Assembly: GCF_905147365.1 (NCBI RefSeq)
Contig: NC_056428.1
Location: 22,908,001-22,972,000, forward strand
Length of the DNA: 64,000 bases
From: Aricia agestis
Taxonomy: Eukaryota; Arthropoda; Insecta; Lepidoptera; Lycaenidae
Direction: 5' to 3'
Position numbers and translations under genes: made by a program. This document shows positions 31,826-43,074 of the stretch, one piece after another. The number at the start of each line of letters is the position of its first letter. The stretch's first letter is position 1. Under the pieces are notes generated by a model, which made no database searches, was not told the DNA's origin, and worked only from the letters and a program-made list of their open reading frames with translations.

Positions 31826-32250
31826 CGGAGCAAGATCGAATTCTGCAGTCCAGTTTGGAACCCACACTATGCCATCAACTCAAATCACCTCGAGAGAGTC
31901 CAAAAACGTTTCTTGTAGTATCCCACAAACATGGTGTACAATTTGTACATTCTTGTAGGGAGAGTAAAACACAGAATATTGTTATATCACTCAACACCAC
32001 CACTCGGGCTCGTAGAAGTGATCGTCAGACCGAAGTCGAGCGACCACTACTACTCTCCCTACTACCTACCCAAGTAGGCGAGGCATATCTTTATTTATAT
32101 ACACTACACATGGTGTAGTCAGAAACCTTGCTCATTATTTCTGTAGATTAAAATATTTTTATCTAGACTCACTCTTGGATCGCCGTAAACATTTAAAACT
32201 AATTTTTATGACTGGCGCTAAGGATAAATGCTGAGTAAAATAAAGCTATA
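31826..32250 (+). pseudogene. C-terminal relic of a LINE ORF2
   Basis: The frame from 31826 reads RSKIEFCSPVWNPHYAIN and LERVQKRFL, the thumb/post-RT block that also occurs in the LINEs at 57.0-58.4 kb and 43.1-45.0 kb. After a stop and shift it continues with SHKHGVQ, then at ~32150 RLKYFYLDSLLDRRKHLKLIF, the usual next block. No RT catalytic motif is left. A third, distinct copy of the CR1/Jockey-type LINE group in this window. Confidence 0.65.
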
Positions 32251-32259
32251 AATATTCCC

Positions 32260-32479
32260 ACAAGACCACCCCGAAAAAGTAAATAAAAACCATTCCACGT
32301 AAAGCTTGCCAGAACAAACGTAGGTTACTAGCGTAAACGTAGGTTACTAAACGTAGGTTATGCACCACTCTGAAGATTGTGTAGATCTAACAATGCTATA
32401 TCCGACTGTACCGATATCTGTATTTTGATTCCTTTGATAAACTTAGGTAGGTATTTTAATAGGAATTTAAAATAAGTAC
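32260..32479. other. short unassigned stretch with ACGTAGGTTACTA repeats
   Basis: ACGTAGGTTACTA occurs almost three times at ~32319-32360; nothing else. Confidence 0.4.
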
Positions 32480-32481
32480 TA

Positions 32482-34032
32482 AACACACCGGCAAAATTAG
32501 AGGAACATAACAAAATTTTCAATTTTTTTAAAATTGTTCACCGATTTTTATATATTTATTTATTTATTTACTAATTGATTATTAAAAAATAAATTTTATA
32601 TAAATTTAGGGCATAAAAACGTGAAAAATAGAAAAAAATCAGCAAAAATCAAAAAATTAAGAAAATCTTTGAAATTTCAGTAGTAAGTTTTTAAGATAAA
32701 TTCTCCATTATTATTAAAGAAATGCCATGTTAAAAGCGTGTAATTCCTTCTATGGATCTCAAGACGGCATGGATACGCCATTCCATGCTTGCATTTTAAT
32801 TGTCAATCATTTCCTGTGGGATATTCTCCTACCCCTCCAGTAGCGCCAACTCGAGCTCCTGGACACATTTTGGAGCTGGAGTTTTAACTCGTACCGTTCA
32901 CCCATTGATGTGCCACACGTCTTCAATCGGATCCACATCCGTAGACCACGCTGGCCTCTCCACCTGGGCTACGCCAACATCGTTTAGGTAATAATGCCCG
33001 ATTTTCTCACTTTATGGACGCACATAAAATTGAAATTACTACCTAAAACTGTGTAAAAGGAACACCATGCAGTTCCAGGATGTCGGTGCTATAGCCCTGT
33101 ACTGTCAAAGTACCATCATCTATAATCATCAGCTCCATGCGGGCTCCAAATCATATGCAACTCCAAACCATTACGAAGCCTGCATCATAGGCCACTGTTT
33201 CCGGTAAGTTTGATGGCCAGTAGCTTTCCTTATGATTTATCCACATTCTTTATCGCCTGTCAATACAATGTACACAGAATTTGCTCCCATCACTGTACAG
33301 CACAAGATTTCACTCACTTGTCTAATTTTGATGTTCACGCGCAAATCTTAGCCTGGCTCTTCGGTGTCCTGTCTCAAGTTTTGGTGCCCTTGCTGGCACT
33401 TTTGAGTTTAATTTAACTTCTTTGAGTCTTCTTCTTACTGTACAATCACTTACACGTTCATCTTGGATCTGTTCCGACAGGTTTCGTGTCTACATAGCAG
33501 TTTGAGGTCGATTTCTTAAGTTTTGTTTCCTTACAAAATGGTCATCCTGAACCATTGTCACCCGATATCTGCCTTGTTAACGTTCTCCGAACGTTAGATC
33601 CAGTCTCTCTGAAGCGTTGAAAGTTACGATGAACCACGGAAGCCGACACACCTAAGGCCTGACTGACCGGACGGTAGGTGTGACCTTTCTCTATCGTGGT
33701 TACAGCTCTAGCTGTCGCAGATGCTGGGAAATCACTAATTTTGTATCTAAGCAATGTGGTCTTCCAAAAACCAAATAATCAAATGAGCTGAGCATACCTT
33801 GCACCCCGCTAAAACGCCATTCTTATCAGGAACACTTACAACGTCAATAATCGAAAAACACTTATTAGGGCATAATTGCTATAAAAACCTGTCAACTTGC
33901 CAGTTTTATTCAATATTTTATTTCTTGAATGAGCTTAGAAGCTATAAAAAAGGCTTTCAGACAGCCCGACCCACTTGAGTTCAAGTTTTGGCCCTTTTTA
34001 CCTATGTTCCGCTAATTTTGCCAGTGTGTGTA
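32482..34032 (-). mobile_element. Tc1-like DNA transposon, decayed
   Basis: About 1.55 kb. Ends are inverted repeats: ACACACCGGCAAAATTAGAGG (left) and GCGGAACATAGG.. at the right, whose outermost part is GCTAATTTTGCCAGTGTGTG. The ends are next to TA dinucleotides, as expected for Tc1/mariner. Encloses a broken transposase on the minus strand. Confidence 0.8.
32755..33754 (-). pseudogene. Tc1-like transposase pseudogene
   Basis: Minus-strand blocks in transposase order: a paired-type helix-turn-helix (SDFPASATARAVTTIEKGHT, VSQALGVSASVVHRNFQRFR, 33754-33542); then DHFVRKQNLRNRP, TVRRRLKEVKL and HRRARLRFAREH; LVLYSDGSKFCVH (first catalytic Asp in the usual SDES-like box, Glu changed to Gly); VMVWSCI and LMIIDDGTLTVQGYSTDILE; and near 32950 WSTDVDPIEDVW, holding the last catalytic acid. 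Stops and frameshifts separate the blocks and parts of the middle catalytic region are gone, so no active transposase can be made. It would have cut and pasted the surrounding inverted-repeat element at TA sites. Confidence 0.85.
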
Positions 34033-34180
34033 TATTAACAAATAAAACATCCTGCAAGAAAAGTAGAAATTATAATAATAATTTACTATTTGGCTATTTG
34101 GTTTGTACTGTCCACAGTTTAAATTTGATTTTTGTTATATAGTTTTATTTTAGTATTATTGATTATATCTGTATAGGTAT

Positions 34181-34242
34181 ACCAAATAACAGTAATCATT
34201 CTTATTTTCCTATGAAAATAAGAATGATTACTGTTATTTGGT
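34181..34242. repeat. perfect hairpin, 29 bp arms, 4-base loop
   Basis: ACCAAATAACAGTAATCATT plus CTTATTTTC is followed, after CTAT, by its exact reverse complement. No mismatch over 29 bp. Origin unknown: a young inverted duplication, a mini-foldback, or an expressed hairpin. Confidence 0.9.
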
Positions 34243-34272
34243 TACATTCATATTTTTATTATATTATTATTA

Positions 34273-34620
34273 ACTAGCTGTTACCCGCGACTGCGTCCGC
34301 GTCAACAAAAATATGTAAAATACATAGGGAAAAAATAAAAAGTAAAAAAATATCCTCCTCCTTTTTGGAAGTCGGTTAAAAAGTAGCCTAAGTTACTCCT
34401 TATTACATCAGCTACCTGCCAATAAAAGTCCCGTCAAAAGCCATTTTGGAGATTATCTGGAACAAACAGACAGACAAAAATTTAAAAAATTGTTATTTTG
34501 GTGTAAGTACCGTCTAAATATTTAAATACATGTAGTAAAAAATGGTTACTTTAATATTACAAACAGACACTCCAATTTTATTTATATGTGTGTGTGTAAT
34601 GTGTAATAGATTACATTTCA
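34273..34620 (-). repeat. Helitron-like repeat, copy 1 of a pair
   Basis: ACTAGCTGTTACCCGCGACTG, CGTCCGCGTCAAC, GGAACAAACAGACAGAC, AAAAATGGTTACTTTAATATT and ACAAACAGACACTCCAATTT. The same blocks in the same order occur at 45220-45640. Confidence 0.65.
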
Positions 34621-34639
34621 TCTCAAAGCTTTGTCGCAT

Positions 34640-35235
34640 ACGCACGCTGTATTTCATCTGTCATTAGAACTAATACAATGTGCACAATCTTGAAATGTCA
34701 TAAATGATGGAAAATCGAATCTATGGGCCAAATACATTTTTACATATTAACAGAAGAGTCGATTGAAATATTAGAAAAAAATAAAACGAAGCTATTATTT
34801 TTTTAATACCTATTCATTCCGGCACGAAGTTGTTCTAGTGCCGAAGCGCGCATATTTTGTTTATTTTTGTATGAATCACAACGCTTATTCCACAAGCATT
34901 CTAGCTCCCTGTAGAGTTGTATAATTTTTAAAGGTTGAATTTTCTCGGCATTTTGTCCTAGAAATTACAAACACGTGCATACCGTACAGACGTTCGCCAG
35001 TGACTGGCGAGATCCATCTACTTGCTAGGAGGTCATTGGCTAGAAAAATAGAAAAATAGACGGACCCTCTATTCTCGCCAGTACTGGCGTCTGGCAGCCA
35101 GCGTTGGCCTGGCTTGAAAAAACTTTTCACATGCGGCATATACCAAGGCTATACTGGCTGCCAGTCTTATTGGCAAACTATACTTTAACTATACTTTATT
35201 TTAGCACGACAATTTAACAGCTATAACTTCATATA
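34640..35235. other. unassigned; GCCAGT/ACTGGC-rich part
   Basis: CGTTCGCCAGTGACTGGCGAGA and TCTCGCCAGTACTGGCGTC at ~34990 and ~35072 form inverted pairs, and CTGGCTGCCAGTC follows at ~35155. Probably relics of a foldback element. No gene. Confidence 0.4.
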
Positions 35236-35450
<215 letters not shown>

Positions 35451-35452
<2 letters not shown>

Positions 35453-35758
35453 TGGGAGAGCCATGCTTCGGCACGAATGGGCTGGCTCGACCGGAGAAAT
35501 ACCACGTTCTCACAGAAAACTGGCGTGAAACAGCGCTTGCGCTGTGTTTCGCCGAGTGAGTGACTTTACCGGAGGCCCAATTCCCTTTTCTATCCTCCCC
35601 GTTTCCCTTCCCTTCCCATCCTTACCCTCCCCTATTACCCTATTCCCTCTTAAAAGGCCGGCAACGCACCTGCAGCTCTTCTGATGCTGCGAGTGTCAAT
35701 GGGCGACTGAAGTTGCTTTCCCCGTTTGCTCGTTTGCCCCTCCTTTCTTAAAAAAAAG
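35451..35758 (+). mobile_element. SINE-like retroposon, copy e
   Basis: Forward copy: TGTGGGAGAGCCATGCTTCGG to an A-run after GTTTGCTCGTTTGCCCCTCC; lacks the CATCAGGTGAC block near the 3' end. Confidence 0.83.
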
Positions 35759-35844
35759 AATGGAGGTCAAAATTACTACTGAATCAATTTTAATCATTCT
35801 TTCAATGAATAGGCTAATAATAATTATATTTTATACCCGTACGA

Positions 35845-36145
35845 AGCCGGGGCGGGTCGCTACTTTTGTGATATTTTTTATTTGCACATATTTCTGCAAC
35901 AAAAAATGTCCTCAAGTCTTTTCCCTTTTTTCAGAATATCTCCAAACTTATCTAAATCTGTACAACCGCTATGCACATTAGCTTCATTCCCTTACTTACG
36001 GCTGAACCGATAATTTCGATGAAAGTAGGTATGTAGCTACGTTGGGCAGACAGAGAAAGACAAAATAGTTCTGTTTAGTAAAATGTACGGTTGCCGCGCA
36101 ATAAACTTATTTCGACGTAACGGAGTAGCGAGCGTCGCCTAGTTT
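35845..36145 (-). repeat. Helitron-like repeat relic(s)
   Basis: CCGTACGAAGCCGGGGCGGGTCG at the left and GGCTGAACCGATAATTTCGATG..ATGTACGGTTGCCGCGCAATAAAC..GCGAGCGTCGCCTAGTTT at the right look like ends of two related repeats in opposite senses, heavily diverged. Confidence 0.5.
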
Positions 36146-36172
36146 ATTACATTAGTAGGGGTTCTAACTTAA

Positions 36173-36605
36173 GGGGGCGACTAACCCTAAAGTGTCGATT
36201 TTATAATTCATTTTTATACTTGAAAAAAAGCCCCGAATTGTTTCATTTTCTAAAATTAGATACCTACTACATTATATTTCCGAGAATTCGATCTGAGCAA
36301 AAACACGATATCTTAAAATTTTCTCGTTAGAAAAAATCACATAGATGCATCTAATTTTCACGAATTTTTCATTTATTGCCATAACCGTGCATTGAACTAA
36401 GTTAATATTTTAACACATTGTATAAAATTCTATCAATGAGAGATCGACCTAGCGGATTTTTAAAATGTTGTATATTTATCGACATATTGAGAAAAAACTA
36501 ATTTGGCGATGAATCTGCGTCGTCCTTTTTCACCTGGCATATGAAAGACGGGCCTGAGTGTGAAGAGAGAAGGACGATGTTTGATTTTTTGGGTTGGTCG
36601 CCGTC
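36173..36605. mobile_element. TTAA-flanked MITE, 433 bp
   Basis: GGGGGCGACTAACCC at the left and GGGTTGGTCGCCGTC at the right form inverted repeats; TTAA lies just outside on both sides (36169-36172 and 36606-36609). No ORF. TTAA duplication points to the piggyBac group, though G-start ends are unusual for it. Confidence 0.7.
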
Positions 36606-36609
36606 TTAA

Positions 36610-37085
36610 GGCTTTTCGAAGTTGTCTCAGAGTGATTCGGTAATCGGACAGCCGGGCCTGACGTCACAGCCTTAATAGGGGATAAACCTAAACCTACTCG
36701 AGACATACTCGAGAAAAGGATAACTTACTAGTGACAGAAATGCCGCTGATCCAACAGAGACAAGAAAATGGAATTAGTTTTAGAGATTAAGGTGCGATTT
36801 CACCAAAGAATTTGAACGCGCTTAGTCCACACTGAACCGGTTATAAATGTATAACCGCGTTTATATCACCGAATAGCATTTCACCGACATAAACTAAACG
36901 CGTTCACAGCAAATCCGAGTTTCATCTTCTGAACGCCCAATGTTCGAGGTTTATCTTTATAAAACTCGTCAAAGTCCTGACAATGTAGTGTCACGGTGGA
37001 ACGACAAATATAGACGAAAGAAAATATGTAAATGTCAAAATCACAGTTTACACAGATGTGTTTAGTTATTTTATATGTACGAATA
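36610..37085. other. no firm feature
   Basis: GAACGCGCTTAG, AACCGCGTTTATATCACC and TAAACTAAACGCGTTCAC at 36818-36905 are a weak inverted arrangement; the rest is unassigned. Confidence 0.4.
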
Positions 37086-37091
37086 ATAAAA

Positions 37092-37492
37092 ATCCAAGGT
37101 TCCATGCCGTTATAGAGCGAAAGAAGGAAAAAAAAGTGTTTTTGTATGGGAGCCCCTTTATTATTTATTTTATGTAAGTTTTATTATTAAATATTAGAAT
37201 AAACAAATAATTAAGGATTTTCAAGTTTTCTACATGTTGCCATTATGGATTACGAGCCAAATAGGCCAAAAAATCACGTTTGTTGTATGGAAGCCCCACT
37301 TGAACTTTATTTTGTTTTTAGTAATTGTTGTTATAGCGGCAACAGCTGATATACACAATGTGTGAAAATTTCAGAAGTCTAGCTATGACAGTTTTTAAGA
37401 TGCAGCCTGGAGACCGACAGACAGACGGACAGATATCGAAGTCTTAGTAATAGGGTCCCGTTTTTACCCTTTGGGCACGGAACCCTAAAAAT
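37092..37492 (+). repeat. GGCCAAG-type element, 5'-shortened copy
   Basis: Begins near AAGGTTCCATGCCGTTATAG, then TTTGTTGTATGG, GCGGCAACAGCTGATATAC, a short CAGACAGACGGACAG run, and ends TTTTTACCCTTTGGGCACGG, AACCCTAAAAA. The GGCCAAG head is missing. Confidence 0.7.
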
Positions 37493-37659
37493 TAAGGAAA
37501 CGTAACTCCCATACTTCGAAACCGTTTTGAATTTGCTTCCTTTTCGCACACTAAAATATGGCAATAGCAACGAAACACTAACACTCTTTACGAAATAAGG
37601 CCATTGACATTAATTGTCACGAAATAAAGCCATTTACAATATTTGCACAATATTGTGTA

Positions 37660-37692
37660 CCGAATACATGCATAAAGTATGCATGTATTCGG
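37660..37692. repeat. perfect hairpin, 15 bp arms
   Basis: CCGAATACATGCATA, loop AAG, TATGCATGTATTCGG; exact reverse complements. Confidence 0.85.
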
Positions 37693-37839
37693 GTCACATT
37701 TTGTAGACTCGTGGATAAATTTGACACAGTTAGTCTTCCTTAGTTTTTATTGATCGTAGGTTTATATATTGTTTTTTGCTATTTTGTTGTTAAATTAACG
37801 AGACAAGGCTCCAAAATATTAAAAATCATCCACTTATTC

Positions 37840-37955
37840 TCTCCGGGACTTGAAGTATGTCCAAACCAAATTTCAGCTAAATCGGTTCAGTGGTTTGGGC
37901 TTGAAGAGATAATAGACAGACAGACACACTTTCACGTTTATAATAACATATTAAG
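37840..37955 (-). repeat. GTCY-type Helitron-like repeat, partial (reverse)
   Basis: CTCCGGGACTTGAAGTATG, TTTCAGCTAAATCGGTTCAG, GAAGAGATAATAGACAGACAGA and CACTTTCACGTTTATAATA. Confidence 0.62.
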
Positions 37956-38035
37956 TATGAAAAGTACAGCTTCCGTGTATGGTAGCATTGGTAGCTAAAT
38001 TCAACTATATTTTAATAGTTAAAAAAAAACTAAAA

Positions 38036-38275
38036 AAATACGCTCTAGTCAGTCCGCCATATTGGATTTATGTCAGGTGAGGTTTTTTTGTATTCCTGAC
38101 AGCAAACCCTTTCATTTGATACCCATATCATATATATCCGTCATCTTGGGGAGGCCGCCATATTTGATTTGTAATGACGTTTCTTAACTAGTCATGTTTT
38201 TTTGTTTGTCATCAGAACTTAGAGCGTGTGCAAAATTTCGTCCTAATCGAAGACCGGGAAGTGGGTGAAATCGAA
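38036..38275 (+). repeat. relic related to the element at 58750
   Basis: CCGCCATATTGGATTTATGTC, CAAACCCTTTCATTTGATACCC and GGCCGCCATATTTGATTTG are inverse counterparts of TAAATCCAATATGGCCAACA and TATTAAATGAAAGGGATTTTTG at 58780-58855. Confidence 0.5.
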
Positions 38276-38705
38276 ATTTCAAGATTTTCTTACATAGTTA
38301 GTTGCAAGTGAAATTAAAAAAAGCGTGTTAAAAACATAAACTCAGCTATGCCATAACGTTTATTTGGCAGAAGTTATTTTAATACAATTTACGCCATCAT
38401 ACTTCAAATGTCAGAGTATACTGAAGTGGCATCATTTGGCAACGCTCTTACCTTGACATGGTCCGTCCATTATTATTTAGGTCTACGCGTTTTTACGTAA
38501 AGTATCCCATAAATTCATAATATTTCATTTTAATAGTTTCTCTTATTTTACAGTGTACTTTTATTGAGTCATGACATGCCAGAATCTGACATCACGCGAC
38601 TTGGCGATAATGATATTATTAGAATTTACGCTAATTTACGTGATATAAATAAACGACGTCATTACTCACGTGACCTTGAAACCCTCTCGTGTGTTTCCGA
38701 AGTAC

Positions 38706-38932
38706 ATACATACTAATATTATTATAAATGCATAAGTGCGTCTGTCTGTCTGTTACCCCTTCACGCCCAAACCTCTGAACCGATTTTTCTGATCATTTGG
38801 TATGGAGATAGTTTGAGTCCTGGCCCCCGGGAAAGGACAAAGCCTACTTTTTATCTCGAAAAAATGTACGGTTTCCACGTGGTAAACAAATTTTGGCGCA
38901 ACGAGTTGTGGGCACCTCGTAGTTCAGTATAA
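38706..38932 (+). repeat. GTCY-type Helitron-like repeat
   Basis: TACTAATATTATTATAAATG, GTCTGTCTGTCTGTTACC, CTTCACGCCCAAACCTCTG, ATGGAGATAGTTTGAGTCC, AAAAATGTACGGTTTCC, and a diverged GGGCACCTCGTAGTT end. Confidence 0.65.
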
Positions 38933-38939
38933 TATACGC

Positions 38940-39300
38940 AATTTATTAAAAAATATATCGAATCAAATATTTTAACGCGAATGTGAATCAGCGACTTTAA
39001 TATCGTCACAAAATGGACGCAGTCACAAAGAATACTGACGTCACAGTAGAGAGGCTTCTAAAGCTTCTACTTAAAATAAACCCTAGTTCTGTATGTTGAT
39101 AATGGATGGCATCGTAAATTATTATTTTTAACAAAAAAAATTAAAGTTAGATAGGGTTTAGGTATGAAACTATGACAATTATAATTGCTGTGTAGTTAGG
39201 TGGTTTTTAATTTTCAAAATCACTAGATAAACTCAAGTATCGATCTGATATGCACGGAAGCATATGCTTTTTGTTCTTAAAACAACGCCGAAACCCCCAA
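38940..39300. other. no recognisable feature
   Basis: AT-rich; no ORF or repeat. Confidence 0.4.
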
Positions 39301-39304
39301 ACCT

Positions 39305-39660
39305 GCATCTTTAAGGAGTCAGAAGTTCTCTCAGCATCTTTGGGACTATGGTATACCTGGTGCAAATCTTACTTTTTGATAACATAATATATGCCTGGAA
39401 TACTTCATATAATACCAAAATTGCCATAATATGTTTCCATATAAATTTTGAGGAGTTCCCTCGTTTACTCATGGATTCCATCATCAGGTCACCACTTTTG
39501 TGAATATGGTGCCAAATTGGAGTGAAACTCGATAGGACAAAATATGAAAATCGGACCACAAGCGGCTGAGTAATTGTTGAACATACAAAAAAAAAATTTA
39601 ATATGCAGCCGAACGTATAACCTCCTCCTTTTTTGAAATCGGTTAAAAAATTAATATTGT
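39305..39660. repeat. dispersed repeat, second copy of the 21480 family
   Basis: AAATTTTGAGGAGTTCCCTCG, TCATCAGGTCACCACTTTTG, GGTGCCAAATTGGAGTG and CCTCCTCCTTTTTTGAAATCGG are shared with 21515-21720. The minus-strand ORF here is part of the repeat. Confidence 0.6.
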
Positions 39661-40145
39661 TTAAATACTTCGATTGTCTTTAAATAAAATGAGGTGGATA
39701 GAGAAAGACCAAAAAGAATATAATATTATGTTTCACTTAATTAAAAGTAAAATAAAACATATTTGACTACTACGAACTTTACATAAATATTAAGTATAAT
39801 TATTTTTATATAACATTTTAAGTAAAAATTTTATTTAAAGTCGATTAGACGTAATATAATTATATTATGTTGATTGACATTTTCTCCTAATTATAAACTT
39901 TATAATATTAGATTGCGGACCAAACCCAATTAACCAACATGAGTATGATGTATTAAATTTGTGAAAGCAATGTGATGCATGAATGATGAATTGAAATTAT
40001 CGATTGTGCCGAAATTCATGGTCAAAACATAAGTCAAAATCAAGGTCGTCATAGTCGGCTTTTGGTCAAACGTGAACCATTGGAAAAGGCTTTTCATATC
40101 ATCTACGCTAATAGTCCATTATAAAAAACATTGCAAAATATATCA
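39661..40145. other. no recognisable feature
   Basis: AT-rich; nothing supportable. Confidence 0.4.
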
Positions 40146-40148
40146 AAA

Positions 40149-40770
40149 CTAGCTGTTGCCCGCGACTTCGTCCGCGTGGACCTCAAATGTCGCGCGCGAT
40201 GTTCAAACAACAAAATTGGTGTCAAAAGCTTTTTTAAAAAAAACCCTGGTATCCCTTAAATCAAAACACCCAAAAACAGCTGTGCAGTATGCACATAACT
40301 TATTTCATTTTTTTTAAATTAAGTAAACATTATTTATGCCAAATTTTAAAGTATATTTAGCCCCCCAATTACACAACTTTACCCATAAACTATTTATCAT
40401 TGATAGGTTTAAGGTTTCGTCTCTCATCACTGCATAGATAAAGTACAAAGTTATTTAATAAAGTAAATAAGAAATGACAATCGAAAATACCGAAAACTGA
40501 ATGTAAGATGATACCACCTCTTATAGAAAGACTTTTGAGCAAGCGTCAGCGCGATGTAGGAGACGGCACGGCGCCATCTATTATGTATTTTGAGAACTGA
40601 CTTAATTTGAACAAATTTACGGATTTTTACCCCCTTACAACCCTTTTTTCCAGTTAAAAAGTAGCCTATGTCCTTTCTCAGGCTTTAGAATATCTGTGTA
40701 CAAAATTTCATTACAATCGGAAGTTTTGGCGTGAAAGCGAGACAGACAGACAGAGATACTTTTTATTTTA
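40149..40770 (-). repeat. Helitron-like repeat with CTAGCTGTTGCCCGCGAC end
   Basis: ACTAGCTGTTGCCCGCGACTTC and GTCCGCGTGGACC at one end; TATGTCCTTTCTCAGGC, TTTCATTACAATCGG and GGCGTGAAAGCGAGACAGAC at the other. Middle sequence is unique in the window. Confidence 0.6.
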
Positions 40771-40860
40771 TTTTATTCGGTTTGTCAACAATTGATTACT
40801 CGTAATACATTTAAGAAATACAATTTAAGGTTACAGTGAAATCGCATATCAATTTCTTAA

Positions 40861-42721
40861 CCCTTAATTCGACGGATTTTTTTTTTTCGCGATTTTTTTT
40901 GTTCATATACCTTTCCTTTAGTGCCTAAAGACGTACATAAAAATATTTAAAAAAATCCCTATTTGACAATTTTCGAGAAAATGATAGTATAGTATATTAT
41001 ACGTTGCCGGGTTCCTACAAAGCACCCTTCCAATATATACGTATAGCCCGCTACGCAACTCTGATTCAGAGCACATTACATTTAATTTTTTTTTAGAAAT
41101 AAAAATAACTTTAAAATAATTAATTGGTTTTAAGGCTAAGTTAGGACAAATAATAGCTGTTTCTTTGGCTTGTTTATCAATTTGCTCAAGCAGTGACATT
41201 TATTGGGGATGAAACATAGGGGTAGTTATAAGTTTCTGCAAAAGATAAATGACCTTTTTTAAGGGTGTTAAATGTCCACATAGAGTAGTAGCTACATTAT
41301 AGACTTAATTTCAAACGTAATTTTCTGCAAATTGGAGGTTTTCTTTATGGATTTTAAAATTAATCAAAATTTGACTACTAAGAGCATTCAAAGAGAAAAG
41401 TTTCTGAAGCTTCGAGTAAAAGTATTTGTCAACAGGCTGTCAGAAAGCATTTAGAAGACGCTTTAAAGATCCTGATCTGTAGAAAAATTTAAATTTCAAT
41501 AAAATACAGGTATATAACTTACTTATTATGGCTGGTTGGCAAAAGCGCAGTAATGACAGAAACTTTGAAAGCTCTAACAAAATGTTTCATGACCTATAAT
41601 GGAGTCATATACCTAGAGAACCACAGGGTAAACATTGGAAAATATAATATTATATCAAAAACCGATTTAGTAGCCATCTAAGTACTTACTAAAAGTGTTT
41701 TAGTCAAGGTGGTAGGTGAGGGTTTTCATCTAGAAGTAAAGATCAAGTAATTAAATTTTACTTGTAAAAAAAAGCTCAGTTATCGTGTCCAGCTATACTT
41801 TTGCTTTAAAAGGCCTTTCATGTATTTTTTGTAAAAAAAAGTCATTGGCAACTAAAAAGAAATGCCTCAAACTAGCAATTTATCAATTTTTACAAAATTA
41901 GGAATACCAGAAAAACTTTTTTTAGTAAGCTACGTCTCACTCAATGAGGAAAAGAAAGCTTTGTAAAAGCTTAGAGTGGGTAGAAATGTAAAATTCCTAG
42001 AGTAACCAAAGTATTTTTCATAGACCAGTACAAAAGTAAGCTAAGACTAAAGAGGCCGAATAATTTTCCCATAGATATTATCAAATCTGAGACCAAATGT
42101 CGAAATATTAAGTACAATGAAGACCATGGACAAAGTTTATGTCCAATAAGTCCAACAGCTCCAGCTGCAGCAGTTCACAAAAGGTCCAGGATGATAGTAC
42201 CGACTTCACCTTTAATTCGACGAAGTGAAACTCGCTATACATAGAATTTTGTAGTGTGATTTCAGAGAAAGCGGCAATGTATAATCGGCTAAACGTATAG
42301 TTTAGGCATAATTATAGGTATGATATGAAAGCAGATTTGTCCAAATTATTATTCAGTCCCTGAATAATAATTTGGACTTAATATGAATAATATTTTGGAT
42401 TATCTGAATCATTCAGATAGTTGACAATTAATAACTATTGCTAAAGTGTAACTTAGACCATTTTAAATATCTTAAATAACATTATTTAAAAACATATCCT
42501 GCAAACCATCGACTTTGGTTTACACTTTTCTAATTTTTATATAATTTTTCTTTGAAACATATAAAATAATATTTTTTTATAAAAACTAGAAGAGTTTTTT
42601 TATAGTACAATACAGAAATCTCATTAAAATATGGAATAATTTTCGAGCTAGAATTTTTTAAAGTAAACGTATAGGGTTTACTTTAAAATTTAGAGTCGGT
42701 TATATAGGGTCGAATTATGGG
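40861..42721. mobile_element. TTAA-flanked DNA transposon, 1.86 kb (piggyBac-like)
   Basis: Left end CCCTTAATTCGACGG and right end GGGTCGAATTATGGG are inverted repeats, each abutting TTAA (40857-40860 and 42722-42725). The length would fit a decayed autonomous copy, but I found no transposase motif; the longest minus-strand ORF (40918-41199) is not recognisable. Contains a hairpin CCAAATTATTATTCA / TGAATAATAATTTGG at 42340-42374. Confidence 0.68.
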
Positions 42722-42769
42722 TTAAAGACAAACACCACATTCACAATATCATAAAATCAACTAAAAAAT

Positions 42770-43070
42770 ATAAAATATAACATGCATTACAATTTGCTTA
42801 AAGTATTAATATAAAATTAATAAAAGATATAAAAATTCGTAATAGTAAAAAGGGATACAAGAACAAAATTAAAATATAAAAATTCATCTAACAGTAAAAG
42901 CAAAAGGGGATACAAAAATAAAAATTAATAAAAATAAGCAATTAAATAAATAAAAAATCGTAATAGTAATGTTAAAAAAAAGGACATTATACAATAATAA
43001 AATTCATTAAATAACCAAAATTAAAATATAAAAATTATTTTACAAAAATTATTAATTGATTAATACTCTA
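42770..43070 (-). repeat. A-rich imperfect tandem repeats, LINE 3' side
   Basis: ATCTAACAGTAAAAGCAAAAGG, GGGATACAAAAATAAAAATT and similar TCGTAATAGTAAAAAGGG blocks recur at ~65-75 bp spacing. They lie just 3' (minus strand) of the LINE ORF2 pseudogene and may be its 3' UTR/tail. Confidence 0.5.
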
Positions 43071-43074
43071 CTTG

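Noticed and set aside
33210..33416. Plus-strand ORFs at 32800-33416
   Set aside because: Antisense to the Tc1-like transposase remnants, which explain the region better.
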